Source: Allodiplogaster sudhausi (lineage: Eukaryota; Nematoda; Chromadorea; Rhabditida; Diplogasteridae). From it: DNA of 64,000 bases. Numbering within the stretch: the first letter of the stretch is position 1; each line of letters begins with the position of its first letter. Location: assembly GCA_945643635.1 (NCBI GenBank), contig CALZFC010000018.1, positions 5,429,001 to 5,493,000 on the forward strand, in the 5' to 3' direction. The position numbers and the translations under genes are program-made. Below are positions 24,691-36,671 of the stretch, one piece after another. The notes below the pieces were generated by a model. That model made no database searches, was not told the DNA's origin, and was given only the letters and a program-made list of their open reading frames with translations.

Positions 24691-24870
24691 GCGGCAGCGC
24701 GCGCAGCGCGCTGACGCTATTTGGGTATCGGCTCGGGCACTTAGTATTGGATTTTCCTCATTTACCTAAAAGTCCGTAACTTTCCGTAACTTTTTGCTCC
24801 ATAGACCCTAAGTTGTAATCTTGTGGTCTATGTTCATGGCGCGTCGAGCTGATTCCAAAATGCTAACGTA

Positions 24871-24910
24871 GGGGTCTGTACGACCCCTGGGGGCCGATAT
24901 ACAGACCCCC
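24871..24910. other. GC-rich segment with two competing hairpins
   Basis: AGGGGTC can pair with GACCCCT seven bases on, while GGGGTCTGTA can pair instead with TACAGACCCC at the other end. Both pairings use the same left strand. It sits in non-coding DNA just beyond the 3' side of the BEL/Pao-like relic and may belong to that element. Confidence 0.6.
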
Positions 24911-25070
24911 CGTTTGTTTAATTTTTCGTCGTGTGACGTTCTAATTGCTCCAAGTTCGGGCCCTTACAAGTGAGAAATGTCCTCTAGGACCATCCTAGCT
25001 ATAAAGCCCCTAGATCAAAGTTGTTCCTCTCCCTTTGGGTTACCCAATTACCCACCTAATTTGCATAAAT

Positions 25071-25970
25071 TTACATAATGGAAGGAATTGTAAAGGAGAG
25101 TCTGGAGAGGAATTTTTTCAACCTAATTTGCATAAATTCGCATATTTTTGGGACTTGTAGAGGAGAGTCTGGGTTTTCTTGTAGTTGAGATATTAGATTA
25201 GCTCTTGCCAAAGATTTTTGATCAAAACGCTTAACGAGATGGTTGTATGCTAGATGGTATTCAGATGTAGAGAAATGACTGATAGCATTAAGAGCATTCC
25301 TTCTCAATGAGTTTTTTAGATGGATCATTTTCTCGGTGTTAGATATGGGCTGATTGTGCAAGACATTTTCATAGATTCCTCTCCATTGATCAAAGAGCTC
25401 GGGTGTTCCGTCGTATACTGGAAGCTCGAGAGGGGGAAGACGAAATACAGAGGAGATAGATTGTTGCTGATAGTGTATGTCATTAGCAGGGGTAGCATGA
25501 GTCTGATATGTTGCCTGAGGGCGAGTTTGGTATATTGTAGGAGGAGGTGCCTGTGGTAGTGGCACTGTAGGGTTAGTCTGCAAACCAGGCGGTTGTGACA
25601 AAGATGAGAAAGATTGCTGATAGATTGCCGGAGGGGGTGCCCTCATCGCAGAGGCAGAAGAGTTAATCTGTCTGTCTTCATAGTTCTGAGATATGAATTC
25701 AGCTCTCTGAGAGTGAGAAAGATTAGAGGAGTAATTAGGCATTAGATGTGTTGCTGGTGTCACATAAGATGGGGTTTGAGTGGCAAAACCCGGAGGAATG
25801 CCGACATTGCGTGACGGCGTATTTTGAATTATAGATTGTGAAGATAGATTCATTTGGTCAGTATGCACGTTAGGCATGAATGAAGCGTTATTAAAAGTGA
25901 CTGTAGATGAAATTGGTGGCTGATCTTCCAAACCTGATCTGGCGTGTGGAGAATCGGTGCGCGATGCCAC
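25071..25970 (-). pseudogene. BEL/Pao-type retroelement Gag fragment (DUF1759-like)
   Basis: A 299-codon open frame. The first two thirds are low-complexity, rich in Gln, Ser and Pro. The last third reads LPPLELPVYDGTPELFDQWR, then YENVLHNQPISNTEKMIHLK and RRNALNAI, the pattern of the DUF1759 Gag-like domain of BEL/Pao retrotransposons. The protein stops at 25071 with no protease or reverse transcriptase after it. An imperfect duplication around CCTAATTTGCATAAATT follows at 25058-25170. Truncated relic. Confidence 0.75.
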
Positions 25971-25975
25971 CGGCG

Positions 25976-26374
25976 TCAGGTGGGGAGTTCATCCAGAAGA
26001 GATCCGGCTTCGCCGAGCCGTACATCTAGGATGATCGTCGCGTTGTCCACTTGGTCGAAGAATTCTGCCGTCTTATTATCTTCTAGATATTGTGTGATAA
26101 TCGGGTGGACTTCTTCCAGATTTTCACAATCCAAGATCCGTTGTAGATGAGAGATATAAGTCGTAATGATTCTATTTTTCTTTGTTAGATATGCACGTGT
26201 GTGATTAATCGTGCGGATAGTAGATATTAGAATTCTCCTGGCGGTAAGATGATTGTCAGATTGAATTGAGATCGGAGTAGAATAAGATTCAGATATTTTA
26301 AGCATTTCCTTGAGTGTTTTATCACTCAAGACTCGTGATAGCTGTCTCTTTGCTGTTGTGATTGCAGCCTTCAC
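25976..26374 (-). pseudogene. N-terminal helical part of the same Gag-like relic
   Basis: A 132-codon frame of helical character (AAITTAKRQLSRVLSDKTLK at its start) ends five bases before the DUF1759-like frame begins, in another reading frame. The layout fits one Gag frame split by a frameshift. It has no independent similarity I can name. Confidence 0.55.
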
Positions 26375-26445
26375 TTCGTCAATAGATTCAAGATCAAATA
26401 GATCGATTATTTTGTAATTCCTCAGGTGTTAGATCCGATGTTGAG

Positions 26446-26870
26446 TTATCTGCATTTGACATTTAGGCAAGTTGCAGATGGAGCAAGGTGAGAAAAAAGG
26501 TGAACACAATACAAGCAAATAATAATACAACGACACTTGGCAGCTAGGATCGGGCCAACGCACCAGTTGTGCCGGTTGTCGGGGTTCTCCCAGTTGCCAC
26601 AAAGTAATAAATGTACAAGGTTTTTCGTAAGTAGCACACAATGTCGGAAGTTACCACATTTGTAGCAGAATGCTTTCTTCCTGCATTCTCCACCGTGCTC
26701 GTTGAGACAGATGAAACAGATCTTCATCTCCACCGCTTGATCGTATCGGTCGTCCGCGGTGAAGAAGGTTCTGCACGAGTTCATCTCCACCGCTTGATCG
26801 TATCGGTCGTCCGCGGTGAAGAAGGTTCTGCATTTCCGCAGAAGGCACAGTATGCCTTCCTCTGTGCACG
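26446..26870 (-). pseudogene. Retroelement zinc-knuckle fragment, out of order
   Basis: Encodes FTADDRYDQAVEMKICFICL, then NEHGGECRKKAFCYKCGN. This is the Cys-rich nucleic-acid-binding motif seen in BEL/Pao Gag proteins. In an intact element it should follow the DUF1759 domain, but here it lies upstream of it on the same strand. The pieces are therefore rearranged or come from two insertions. Confidence 0.6.
26717..26830. repeat. 57-bp exact tandem duplication
   Basis: Two adjacent copies of a 57-base unit beginning TTCATCTCCACCGC lie inside the zinc-knuckle relic. The unit is 19 codons, so the duplication is in frame. Confidence 0.9.
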
Positions 26871-27654
26871 GGCCCAGGCGAGCGCCGCCTCGTACCTGCT
26901 CAGGCGCTGGTCCACTACCTGCGGCCTTTGCCGATGTGTGGAGGAGGGAGGGGCATGTGGGCGGCGGGTTCTCGTCTTAGATGTAAATGGGGGAGGGGTG
27001 GGAGATCGGCTCGGTTGGCGCTGCTCCTTCCTAGGCGCCGTCTTCTTAGATGGTTTCTTCTTGGGGAGGGGAGATGGCGAGCGAGTCGATGAAGCGAGGG
27101 AGAGAAGATGGCAGCGGTGCGGCTGCGTAGCGGTCGCCCCGCCCAGTATGCTTTCCAGCACAGGCGCTCCGTGCCCTCTCTCCTCCTTCTTCTTCCTCCA
27201 CCACCTATTAAAAGACAATCACTTTGCCTGTGTACACTTATAACATCTCCTAATTACCTCTATTTAGTGTTCTATCTCCAGTTAGTTAGCCACCACATCG
27301 ACGAGGATCATCACGCAAGCCTTGACAACTCTGTTCCACATTTCTTCTGCTTCTGGCAGATGCAGATTTAACTAAATTGTAAATTATTTAAAAAAAAAAA
27401 TAAGGCAAAGAATCTTTGAGATAGTGTTAAAAAAAGTTCCAGAAATTCATACTTTCTTAATTGATTCCTCTCTAGAAGGAAGCTCTCGACATTAGTGTAT
27501 GTAATGAGAGAAGAATGGCCTGGTATATGCAGGCAGTCGAGTTACCCTGCAAAAATAAAAAGTTCTTCATATTAATTTTCGGTTTAAAACTAACGCATAT
27601 CTGACCAGGAAATAAAGGACTGAAGAAGAAAAGAACGCTTAATAAGCACGAGAA

Positions 27655-27685
<31 letters not shown>

Positions 27686-28247
27686 TAGGAGACGAGAGGA
27701 CTGAAAGGAGATGGCTAGGTTAGAGGAGAGTAGAGAGAGATAAAAGGATAGGCAAAGACAGAAAGATGAAGAAAGGGAAGAACGTGTTGGGAGAGAGTAT
27801 AAGTGGACAGGAGATATGGGATGTGAGAAAACAAAGGTGAGCGAGACGGAAAACAATAAGAGAAAATTGGCATACAATTTAATATCATTCTTGGATATTG
27901 ACACTTAACATATATGTGTACATATATCACGTGTGAAAATGTAATTGAAAACGAAAAGAGGGAAATTGAAATGGACGCGGAATGTAATTTACATAATAAT
28001 CGAAGGAGTTGAGTGAGCAAGATGCTGCCAGAGTTACGAGATTGAAAATGAAAGTGAATCTGAATGGCGTATATATCTCTTTCGACACTGACCTTCTTCA
28101 CACCTTATCATGTCATGACACACATTTAATTGTACAAGTTATTAGGTGCGACCTGCAAACGCTTTCCATAAGTTGTGTTTGTAACCCCGTGGGGGAGAAC
28201 TCGAAAGCGAGCGAGGGAGGGAGGAAGCGAGAGAAAACGAGCTAGAG

Positions 28248-28279
<32 letters not shown>

Positions 28280-29966
28280 GAGAGAGAGAGCGAGACAGGG
28301 CGAGAGATGACAGTGCGAGAAGCAGAACGAAGACTGAAGACGCGGCTTATGAGGACGAAAGGATGAGGGGAGATTCGCATATAGTGAAAGCGCATTGTAT
28401 GAAAAGGAGGCCGATGTCTGGTTCTGCTAAACGATGCGGTGGTTCCAAACAATTTTCAATCGTCGTCTTTGGACGTGAATTATGTACCGTGCAAACTCGT
28501 TGAAATGCGTGGCTTCCCTTACATTTTGGAATGACTTTCTTTACTTTGAAAGAGCTGGAAGATTTCTAAATATTCAAAGGAATTTTTATTCAATTTTGTT
28601 TGCTCTATCGGCTATCGCGGCTCTTGATGTGCCCTTTTTAAATGAATTAATCCATGTAAAAGTAATATTTCTACGCGATGCAAAATTCAATCGCCTGGAA
28701 AACGACGTACCTTCAAGAAACTGCATCGTTTACACACACTCCTTGTGTATGATTGTTGATCAAAAAATCTGACTAAAATGTATTCAAAACAAGAGAATAT
28801 CGTAAATAATTTAAAAATTAAAAATAAAATTTTTTGACCGCGAAATTCGAGCCTAAATAGAGAAAAATAAATCAAAGTGAAGTAATAAATCATTCCTTGG
28901 AATAGTTTGTAGGAAGGCAGATGGATTGATAGCCCTAGCGTAAGTAGCAAACAACGCGCCATGAGGAAGATGGCAGGCAAGAGTCGGCGATGGTATGAGA
29001 GACACAGACGGGCATAGAAATGAGAGTAAGAGAGAGAGAGAGAAGAAAGAGAGAGAAGAGATAGAGGGAGAAGAGAGAGAGAGAGAGAGACTGCGGTCAG
29101 CGGGCAGAGGGCATACGCCATGTGGCACGAGAGAGAGACTGCGGTCAGCGGGCAGAGGGCATACGCCATGTGGCACGAGAGAGAGCATGCGATTGAAAGA
29201 GAGCTAGTCCGTCGAGCATGGATAATAGAGATAAAGGTCAACCAAGTAGCGCTATGCTTACGCGATATCGAATGAGAGTGAATGCGATAGTAAGAAAGTT
29301 GTAGATATGTACATAACATTCCGTTGCACTCTGGCTTTTCAATTCATATAAATTTGGCATAGTTTACATATGCTATCTATGTATGAATATTGTGAAAGTA
29401 TCTAATCTCGTTATCCATCTCTTATACAGAGATTTTGTAGACGTCCTCTAAGTATTGAATAATATTTTTCAGTCCTTTTCCAGTATGCTCTCATACCAAT
29501 CGGTTGACACTCGGAAATCTCTGCAATTGCATGACGTTGTTTGAACAGAGGCGAGATCACAGATAACTTCAAGAACAAGTCATCGTTATTGCGTAACCTG
29601 CTTGCGCATACAAAGGGAAGATGAGACAATTTGAAATAGTCTACCAAAAAAAGAGTAAACAAGAGAAAGGAAGAGAATGCCAGCTCATCCGATGCTTGAT
29701 GGTGGCTTCTGTGGAGGCTGCCGGGTCGAGGCGAGAGGTGCCACATCCTATACAACCGACATCTCGATCATTCTACGGCAATATAAAGACGGCAGGTGAC
29801 ATGGGGGAGACAGGCAATGCAGGAAGGGAACACAAAGGTGATGCCTCTTCCGCAAGCGGGCCGCTCACTGCTAATTTTTATATTTCGATTGAATATTTAT
29901 ACATATATCTCCGTGATTATGTCTTCCATTGTTTTGCGCGCCCGTTCCATGTGCCTTCTTTCAGAG
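26871..29966. other. Intergenic with polypurine microsatellites
   Basis: A basic, Pro/Ser-rich minus-strand frame (26781-27218) reads into the retroelement knuckle and probably belongs to it. The rest has (GA)n tracts at about 27655-27690, 28240-28300 and 29027-29092, and no gene I can support. Confidence 0.5.
29083..29180. repeat. 48-bp exact tandem duplication
   Basis: Two adjacent copies of a unit containing CTGCGGTCAGCGGGCAGAGG and ACGCCATGTGGCAC, within a GA-rich tract. Confidence 0.9.
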
Positions 29967-30272
29967 ATGCAGACGAAACTGTTCCTGATGCTCGCTGCTC
30001 TCGCAGCGTTCTCGGCTGCACAACGCCCATCAGGTTCTCCACAACCTCACGGATCTGGCAGCCCGCCTCCTCCGCCCTCAGGTAGTCCCCCTCCTCCACC
30101 CTCTGGCAGCCCGCCTCCTCCCCCCTCTGGCAGCCCCCCTCCACCTCCCTCAGGCAGCCCGCCTCCTCCACCCTCTGGCAGTCCTCCTCCCTCTCCCTCA
30201 GGCAGCCCTTCCAATCCGGCAACCACCGAGGAGCCTTCCATCTTCAGCAACATTCTCTCGTTCTTCCACTGA
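29967..30272 (+). CDS. Small secreted proline-rich repeat protein
   Basis: 101 aa. The ATG follows an acceptor-like CTTTCAG by two bases and opens a clear signal peptide (MQTKLFLMLAALAAFSAAQ). The mature part is a tandem repeat of an eight-residue unit, SGSPPPPP: five near-perfect copies plus one with PPPSP, encoded by a 24-base repeat. It ends in a short Thr/Glu stretch and IFSNILSFFH. No Cys residues are present. An AATAAA at 30370 is the likely poly(A) signal. A structural, cuticle or extracellular-matrix role is inference. A longer frame opens at 29796 but would place the signal peptide internally, so I chose the later start. Confidence 0.75.
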   Translation: MQTKLFLMLAALAAFSAAQRPSGSPQPHGSGSPPPPPSGSPPPPPSGSPPPPPSGSPPPPPSGSPPPPPSGSPPPSPSGSPSNPATTEEPSIFSNILSFFH

Positions 30273-32209
30273 ACTTATCCAGATCACAAGGAAGAAGAGT
30301 GTTTTATTCATACTGTACATATGAAAGTATGTACTGTAGAATTGAATAACAAGCTCCTAAGTGAGCATGAATAAATGCAATAAATGATTTTAAACATATG
30401 CTCCTATTGGACAACGGTGAGGGACTTATGATGAACTAGCTACATAATTGGTTTGTTCGCTTTATAAGGCTAATAATGCTGTTTGCGTGAATAAACAGCG
30501 GGAGAAGGGATAGCAGAAGAAATCGTCGTGTGGTCTGCAATAGTCAGAAGAGTCTGTAAATTTTATGCATCATTCCACGATAAGCCTACAACAAGAACGA
30601 ATCAGAGTTCTGAGGTCATCGCTTCGTTAGGTTTGTTTAAACTCTATTTCAGGCGTGCATGTGAGCACGGCGTTTTTTTGAATCTTTTCCTTATTTTGTA
30701 GTACTTCCACCTTGAAGTCAGTAAAAATATTTATTAATTACTCTCTATTTTCGCTCAAGACACACCGAATGTTCGAAAGTTCTCAACATTCATTATGTGT
30801 CACACGAATTGAGAAAAAGAAGGAGAAGCATAATATGAATAGAAGATGGTAAATCTAGTTGACCACAAATTTTGAATTGCTAGATTTTGAATTTGTTCTT
30901 ACTCTGATTCATATGAACATTTGAGGCTATTCCTGAAGATAGCTATTTTATTCAATAGCCTATAGAATATGCAGTAATCAGAGTTCTCCACCGTTGCATT
31001 CTATTTTCATGAACTCTAATTCAGGCTTGCATGTGGAGGCAACTTTTTTCAGTTATTCCCTCAGAAATCATTTTCGTTTGCATAATTTTGTAGTCATTTC
31101 TTTTTGTTACTAACCGGAGCTCACCCACGATTTCTCGTGGTCTTTGCTGACGCGATAAGGAAACTTTGTATTGAGGACTAAAACATTAGCTGACTGCATA
31201 CTTTTTAAGTGAAGCAGAGATATGTATGGATTATGTACATTATATTCACTAATCTCAGTTGTTGAATTGCTTTCCTAGAGTCCTTGTTGAAATCTAACAA
31301 AAATTTATTCCGATATGTCGCTGTTTTATTACACTATGTCAATTAAAAAAAATTGTTTTTATGTAAGTATAGGCTAAAATTTTGAATTAAAGGAGGTCCG
31401 AAGCGAATAAATAGTTTCTTGTTTGTTCGCCTAATTTGGTCAGGTTGGGCTAGAAACTTCGATTGAAAGTATCCCGAAGTCACAAAAACGTCTCTGCCCT
31501 TAGGAAATTAACACTATTCTCTACTTTGAATTCGCATTATTTAATTTTCCCACCATTTTCAAAAAGTTTCGGCAAATCAAAATCTGGGCCGCCTGGGCCA
31601 TTAAACTCCTGCGCTTGAAATGCATGGATATTCCCCCCCCCATCCCCCTATTTACACCTAAGTTTCTACTTTTCTAAATTCTCTGCCATATTTTCTCTCT
31701 ACTCTATTACAATGCAGGAACTTTTAATAACTACTGAATTTACATTTCCAAGTGTCGGCACATTAATTTATTTTGATGTCGATAAATATAATATACTATA
31801 TATATTGTGCGCGCAACCACCATTGGCCGGGTTTTCTTAACACGTCGGCTCACTCCCTAACCATTTCTGTGGATTCTTTACACCATACCAATCTGTCCAA
31901 ATCTGTCAGGTACTTCGTGGTAGGAGTTTATCCTTTATGGTCTCTTTTAAGAATATTCTACTTAATACTTAATTTCAGGGATAAAATTTTCGCCTGTACT
32001 AAAAGACAAATTTTTTGATATACTCACATGCGTAATGATTATCAGAAGATTGCCATAAGTTTGTTCTTACAATTGGCTCATATCGTGCTGCTTTTCTCCA
32101 TCAATGGATTTAGAACTATTACTCGAGCATGAACACATATTTACATAGATCAATCGATCAGAATCAGCTTCCTGTGCAAACTATCAGCTTGTTCCGCGTT
32201 TCATCATAA
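30273..32209. other. Intergenic, no gene seen
   Basis: AT-rich DNA with no splice-supported frames. There is a C-run at 31632-31650. Two AT-rich stretches near 30640-30730 and 31010-31100 share a weak resemblance (CTCTAATTCAGGCTTGCATGT against CTCTATTTCAGGCGTGCATG). Confidence 0.5.
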
Positions 32210-34398
32210 ATGGTTATAGAGCTGATATTCAAGCTTGAAGACATATTTAGCATCTTTGTGCTGCCTACACTTCTAATCATCGGTACGTACTCATTTGAAT
32301 ATTGCTTGTGCTTGCAAGTACAAATGTAAGTACGTTTGTGAGTAGCCTTAAGATTTTTTTTTACTATTTGGAGAAAATGTTTTTCACAAACTTTGAACTT
32401 CACAAGTTATCCAGGTATGGTAAAACTGGAATTTTCTGATTTGTGAAAAATAATAAATTCCGAGTTACGATCAAGATTTTTTGTTGCATCAACTGTCACA
32501 GGTTTCATCAGTCAAGCCATCAATCTGCTTGTGCTCTTTGTCATGCCGACGAACTCGCTCATATTCATTAAGGTATGCATTTTAATTTGTAAAAAAACAA
32601 CGAAGAAGTTAATAACTAAAATTAATTCTTGCACAAAGCATTTTTCACGGTATTGTTGATTAGTAGATCACCCTTTTTCAAGAGGTGTGATATTTTTTTT
32701 AAATAATTTTTTTTTGTCTGCTTTCCAGGCCGCATTCCTCGCCGACGTTCTTCTTCTCTTTTGCTACACCCCATATGTACTTATGCACTATTCAATTCTG
32801 TTCCAGTATTCTCTTTTTGGCATTGTTTACCGTTCCCTGTTCGATGACTTCGCCTTCATGTTTATTGGATGGAGGTGCATCACCTACAGATTCTTTCTCA
32901 TCAAAAAACACTTATTATAGTATTTTCTCTATTAGTACCCCCGGTGGATACTATTTCTCAATACTCTATTAGAGAGTAGATAAACACTGAAATATCCGTT
33001 TAACAACAGATTTTTCATGAATTTGCCATCAGTCCATTGGTGCCCCATGCCCCAGGATCCCTTCGAAGTACTTCTCGAGCTGTAGTACTAAACTGTGTAG
33101 GGGGGGGGGGTTTCTACTAGAGGGAGGGGTACTATTTTTCAATGGCACTTTCAGAGGGGATTATTATAAAGTGTGTGTCCTAGCAAAGAATATACGGTAT
33201 CCTCGATCACTTCCAGTGGCTTCTGCCTGAATGCTCTGGCGGTCGACCGTTTCTACGCAGTTTTCTGGCCGATGCGCTACGCCGCCACGACAAAGGAAAA
33301 GTGGCTCCGCCGTCGTGTCGCTGTCGTTCTCGGCTTGGCAGCTGCCGCATTCTTCCTTTCGACTCCAAATTTTATGCTTTTTGGTTATGCCCGTCGTGAT
33401 TACGACCGTGAAATGTCAGCCAGAATCTTTACGTCTCCTACGCAATTTTGCATGCTACAAAACGAGAAACATCTGATATAAGAAAGAGGAAAGGAATTGG
33501 CAGATTGAGCGTTACTGAGAAAATGTAGTTGGAACGCAACACGACCAAGTAGATTCTCAATATAAAATACGGGATAAAAGGAGCTAAATATTAAAAAAAA
33601 CATTTATTATATGCAATCTCGATTCACCGACGCATGTATGAGCTTTCTTTGCAGACACTGGTCTGATTATGACTTAATTCCGGGATTTCAATCAATGCTA
33701 TTTTTAATACATTATTCCGTAATACGTCAGGCAAGTAGATGCATTAAGAAAACATGTATAAAAGCCCAAATTTAGTGGGTCTTCGGAGGAATTCCCTCCA
33801 TGTTGCTAATCTTCTTGAACATAATAATCGGCATTAAACTTTTCACACTCAGAAGGTAAATCGTCAGTCTTAAATTTACAAGTATTTGATATGTGTTTGA
33901 GAAGCATATTTTTTGAGGCAAAGTCCGAATAGTATCAATTCCTCGGCAAATAGCAGTAACCAGCGAGTGACTGCGATGCTCGTGGTCTCTTCCATCACGT
34001 TCGTCCTCAGCCGCTCAACTCTGCTCACGACGGATGCGGGATCGTTTCTTGAAATTATCTTGATATCCAGCTACAGAAGTGTCAATGTTCTCTCGTCAGT
34101 CAAAATTCCATTCAGAGTAGACTAACAACAATCATCTTTGGACTGAGGCGTGTGTGAATGAATAAGCTTATTAATTTATAAAAATTATGATTGAAATATA
34201 TTCAAATGAATCGTCATTTACTTCTCCAGATCAGTGCTGAACTTCTACTTGTACTCGCTGTGCTCGAGCGAGTATCGAACTGCCTTAAAGCGGGCCTTCC
34301 CGCGAATCTTCCGCGAGCCTTCCACCCTTTCGCAGCAATCCTCTTCGATGCTCATGTCGAGCAGCGACCCAAGGAGCTTGGAAAGATCGCGATATTAG
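32210..34398 (+). CDS. Class A (rhodopsin-family) G-protein-coupled receptor
   Basis: Seven-transmembrane receptor of the plasma membrane; the ligand is unknown. Eight exons, all in phase: 32210-32282, 32502-32572, 32729-32874, 33217-33432, 33655-33718, 33776-33855, 33924-34094, 34230-34398. They give 329 aa. Seven hydrophobic segments can be placed, from IFVLPTLLIIGFISQAINL (TM1) to SSVLNFYLYSLCSSEYR (TM7 and start of helix 8). TM3 ends DRF (107-109) in place of DRY, and TM7 has NFYLY (277-281) in place of NPxxY. The general pattern is that of invertebrate peptide receptors such as FMRFamide-type receptors (inference). The tail is short and Ser-rich. The N-terminus is very short, so an upstream exon may be missing. 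Confidence 0.85.
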
Positions 34399-34730
34399 AA
34401 GTTCTTGCACAATCATATTCAATATATAGTTTAGAAATAGACAGACGAAAGCACATGGAAGCATTTTCCGATACTGCAGTTTACACTCGCTTTTCATTCC
34501 TGTTTGTAGCCGTCACAGTTTGATTTCTTTAGCAATTCATACTGAAATTGTTTGTGAATACTGGCAAGTATTCACGCACAAATTATGTGACTTTAACCAA
34601 AAGTCAACAGTCAAAGAAGTCTTCAGCAGCATGAGCAACTTTTTTGATTTCATACATAAATAACTCTGAAGAATAAATGAATCAATTATCTAATCTTGTA
34701 GTACTCGCACCTTGAATTCAGCAACCGACA

Positions 34731-35098
34731 TATGTACAGTCCCGCTCAACATTATTGGGTCCGATATTAATAATATTAATAATATTAATAATATTAATAT
34801 AAATAATATGAACTGGAATAGCTCGCTGAATAAGCATTTTCGTGCCATTTCGCTTGCGTGGTAACCTATTTCGACCATGGAGAATGCGACCATGAAGTCC
34901 GTTTTGGAAAAGATTTATAAATGACTGTAAACTCATATTTTTTTGAGTTTACTGCATTTAACATGGTTGTGATTTTTGCAGACTGAGAAAGAAGCTGGCT
35001 CCACCAGACAGGAATACAAACTACAAAAAGGAAATTTTTTTCCGGAGCAGTTCTAATTTTTTTTTAGTTTGTTCTTTTGTTTTGTTTGAGTTTCTCAT
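34731..35098. repeat. Dispersed repeat, single-copy partner of the P450 intron repeat
   Basis: Homologous to 10290-10720 in order and orientation, but with an (ATTAAT)-type run in place of the AT microsatellite. Its left end, CAGTCCCGCTCAACATTATT, resembles Tc1/mariner terminal sequences. A matching right end was not identified; the repeat stops where the foldback element at 35102 begins. Confidence 0.65.
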
Positions 35099-35160
35099 TT
35101 AGTTTATGTGTAAATGATAAGAAAATGGAAACATAGATTTTCTGGAGAGAGTGCAAAAAT

Positions 35161-35232
35161 TTGTTCGCAGCCGAGCATCGAACCTGAGACCTTAAGATTA
35201 CAAGTCAAACGCTTCCGCAATACACTACAGAG
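35161..35232 (-). repeat. tRNA-Thr-like SINE head (opposite arm)
   Basis: Reverse-complement copy of 36007-36076, with a few differences including GCAGCCGAGC for GCGGCCGAGC. Confidence 0.65.
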
Positions 35233-35635
35233 GACTATTAGTTGTATCATGATCCTTTTCCTTTGACAGCGTGGACTGCTTCCCCACTGCCTCATCATAA
35301 CAAGGCTGATTGTGAGGCTTGGGAATATTTCATCTCAGTTTGCAGCACCTGCACCTTCCTTCGCATCTCTCTCTCTCCCTCTATTTATACTCCACCAGTC
35401 TCGCTTTCTTTTTCTCTCTCTCTTTCTCTCTCTCTCACTCTCTCTCTCTTTCTCTCTTTCTCTTCTCTCTCTCTCTCTCCACTCTCTCTCTGTTTCTATC
35501 TCCACCAGTCTCTCTTTATTTTTATCTTTCAACTCAATTTCATTTTATAAACGGTATTTCACATGAATGAAAACATAAGCGGTAAGAATACTCTTTAGAG
35601 AGAGAGAGTGAAGAGAGATAAAGAGAAAGAGAGAA

Positions 35636-35666
<31 letters not shown>

Positions 35667-36006
35667 AAAAGAGAGAGAGAGAGAAAGAGAGAAAAAGAAA
35701 GCGAGACTAGTGGAGATAGAAACAGAGAGAGAGAGAGAGAGAGAGGAGAGAGAACGAGAGAAAGAGAGGGAGAGAGAGAGTGAGGAGAGAGAACGAGAGA
35801 AAGAGAGGGAGAGAGAGAGAGAGTGAGAGAGAGAGAGAAAGAGAAAGCGAGACTGGTGGAGTATAAATAGAGATAGAGAGATGCGAAGGAAGGTGTAGTT
35901 GCTGCAAACTGAGATATTCCCAAGTCTCACAATCAGCCTTGTAATGATGAGGCAGTGGGGAAGCAGTCCACGCTGTCAAAGGAAAAGGATCATGATACAA
36001 CTAATA

Positions 36007-36076
36007 GTCCTCTGTAGTGTATTGCGGAAGCGTTTGACTTGTAATCTTAAGGTCTCAGGTTCGATGCTCGGCCGCG
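36007..36076 (+). repeat. tRNA-Thr(UGU)-like SINE head
   Basis: The D-arm/A-box region TAGTGTATTGCGGAAGCG, the anticodon region GACTTGTAATCTTAAGG (anticodon TGT) and the B box GGTTCGATGCT are in tRNA order and spacing. Acceptor and T stems do not pair well, so this is a tRNA-derived promoter relic, not a working tRNA. Confidence 0.65.
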
Positions 36077-36671
36077 AACAAGTTTTTGCACTCTCTCCAG
36101 AAAATCTATGTTTCCATTTTCTTATCATTTACACATAAACCTAATCTACCACTGAACTATACCCCCGTTGAAAAAGTTCCTAAAAAGAGTGGCAATTAAG
36201 AGCCTTACGTGCTGTCCTTGAAAAGGCTCATGGAGAAAAGGTGAAACAAGTTTTTGTCATTCGTTCGGCCGAGGTTAGGCAGCAACGGTGCACAAAGACC
36301 CAAATGTATCCTTTCACTTATGGTTAGCGATTTAAGCAAATGTATTGCTTTAGGATCAATAAAATGTTAATAATTTTTATTAAACATCTTATAATGCTTT
36401 ATCAATGAAATCAGTTCATAAATGAAGTAAAAATCATTTTGAAGAAAACAATGGCGTGAAGCAAACAGATCATCATTTTTGTTATCGGAGATTGTCTATT
36501 TTTTCTTTAAAAAATTGTCATGTACATATACTTTGATACAGAATGGAAATGATTATTTTTCGTGCTAACTCGAACTTTTTCTCGCTAAATCATTGCTTAA
36601 CTTGTTTCATTTACAATTACTCAAAATTTTTGATTATTAAATATCACTTATTTTTAGTTGTTGTTGTTGTT

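Larger units (their letters stand above)
35102..36140. mobile_element. 1.04-kb foldback element with tRNA-like ends
   Basis: Inverted arms run about 35102-35415 and 35840-36140 (GTTTATGTGTAAATGATAAG at the left end), nearly identical apart from small indels. CT/GA-rich inner arms also pair, through TCTATCTCCACCAGTCTC. A short unique centre lies near 35530-35590. Each arm carries the same tRNA-Thr-like sequence. The arrangement looks like two SINE copies head-to-head or a genuine foldback unit. Confidence 0.8.

Noticed and set aside
35540..35930. Ser/Leu/Phe-rich or Arg/Glu-rich open frames
   Set aside because: Artefacts of CT/GA microsatellites, found wherever these tracts occur.
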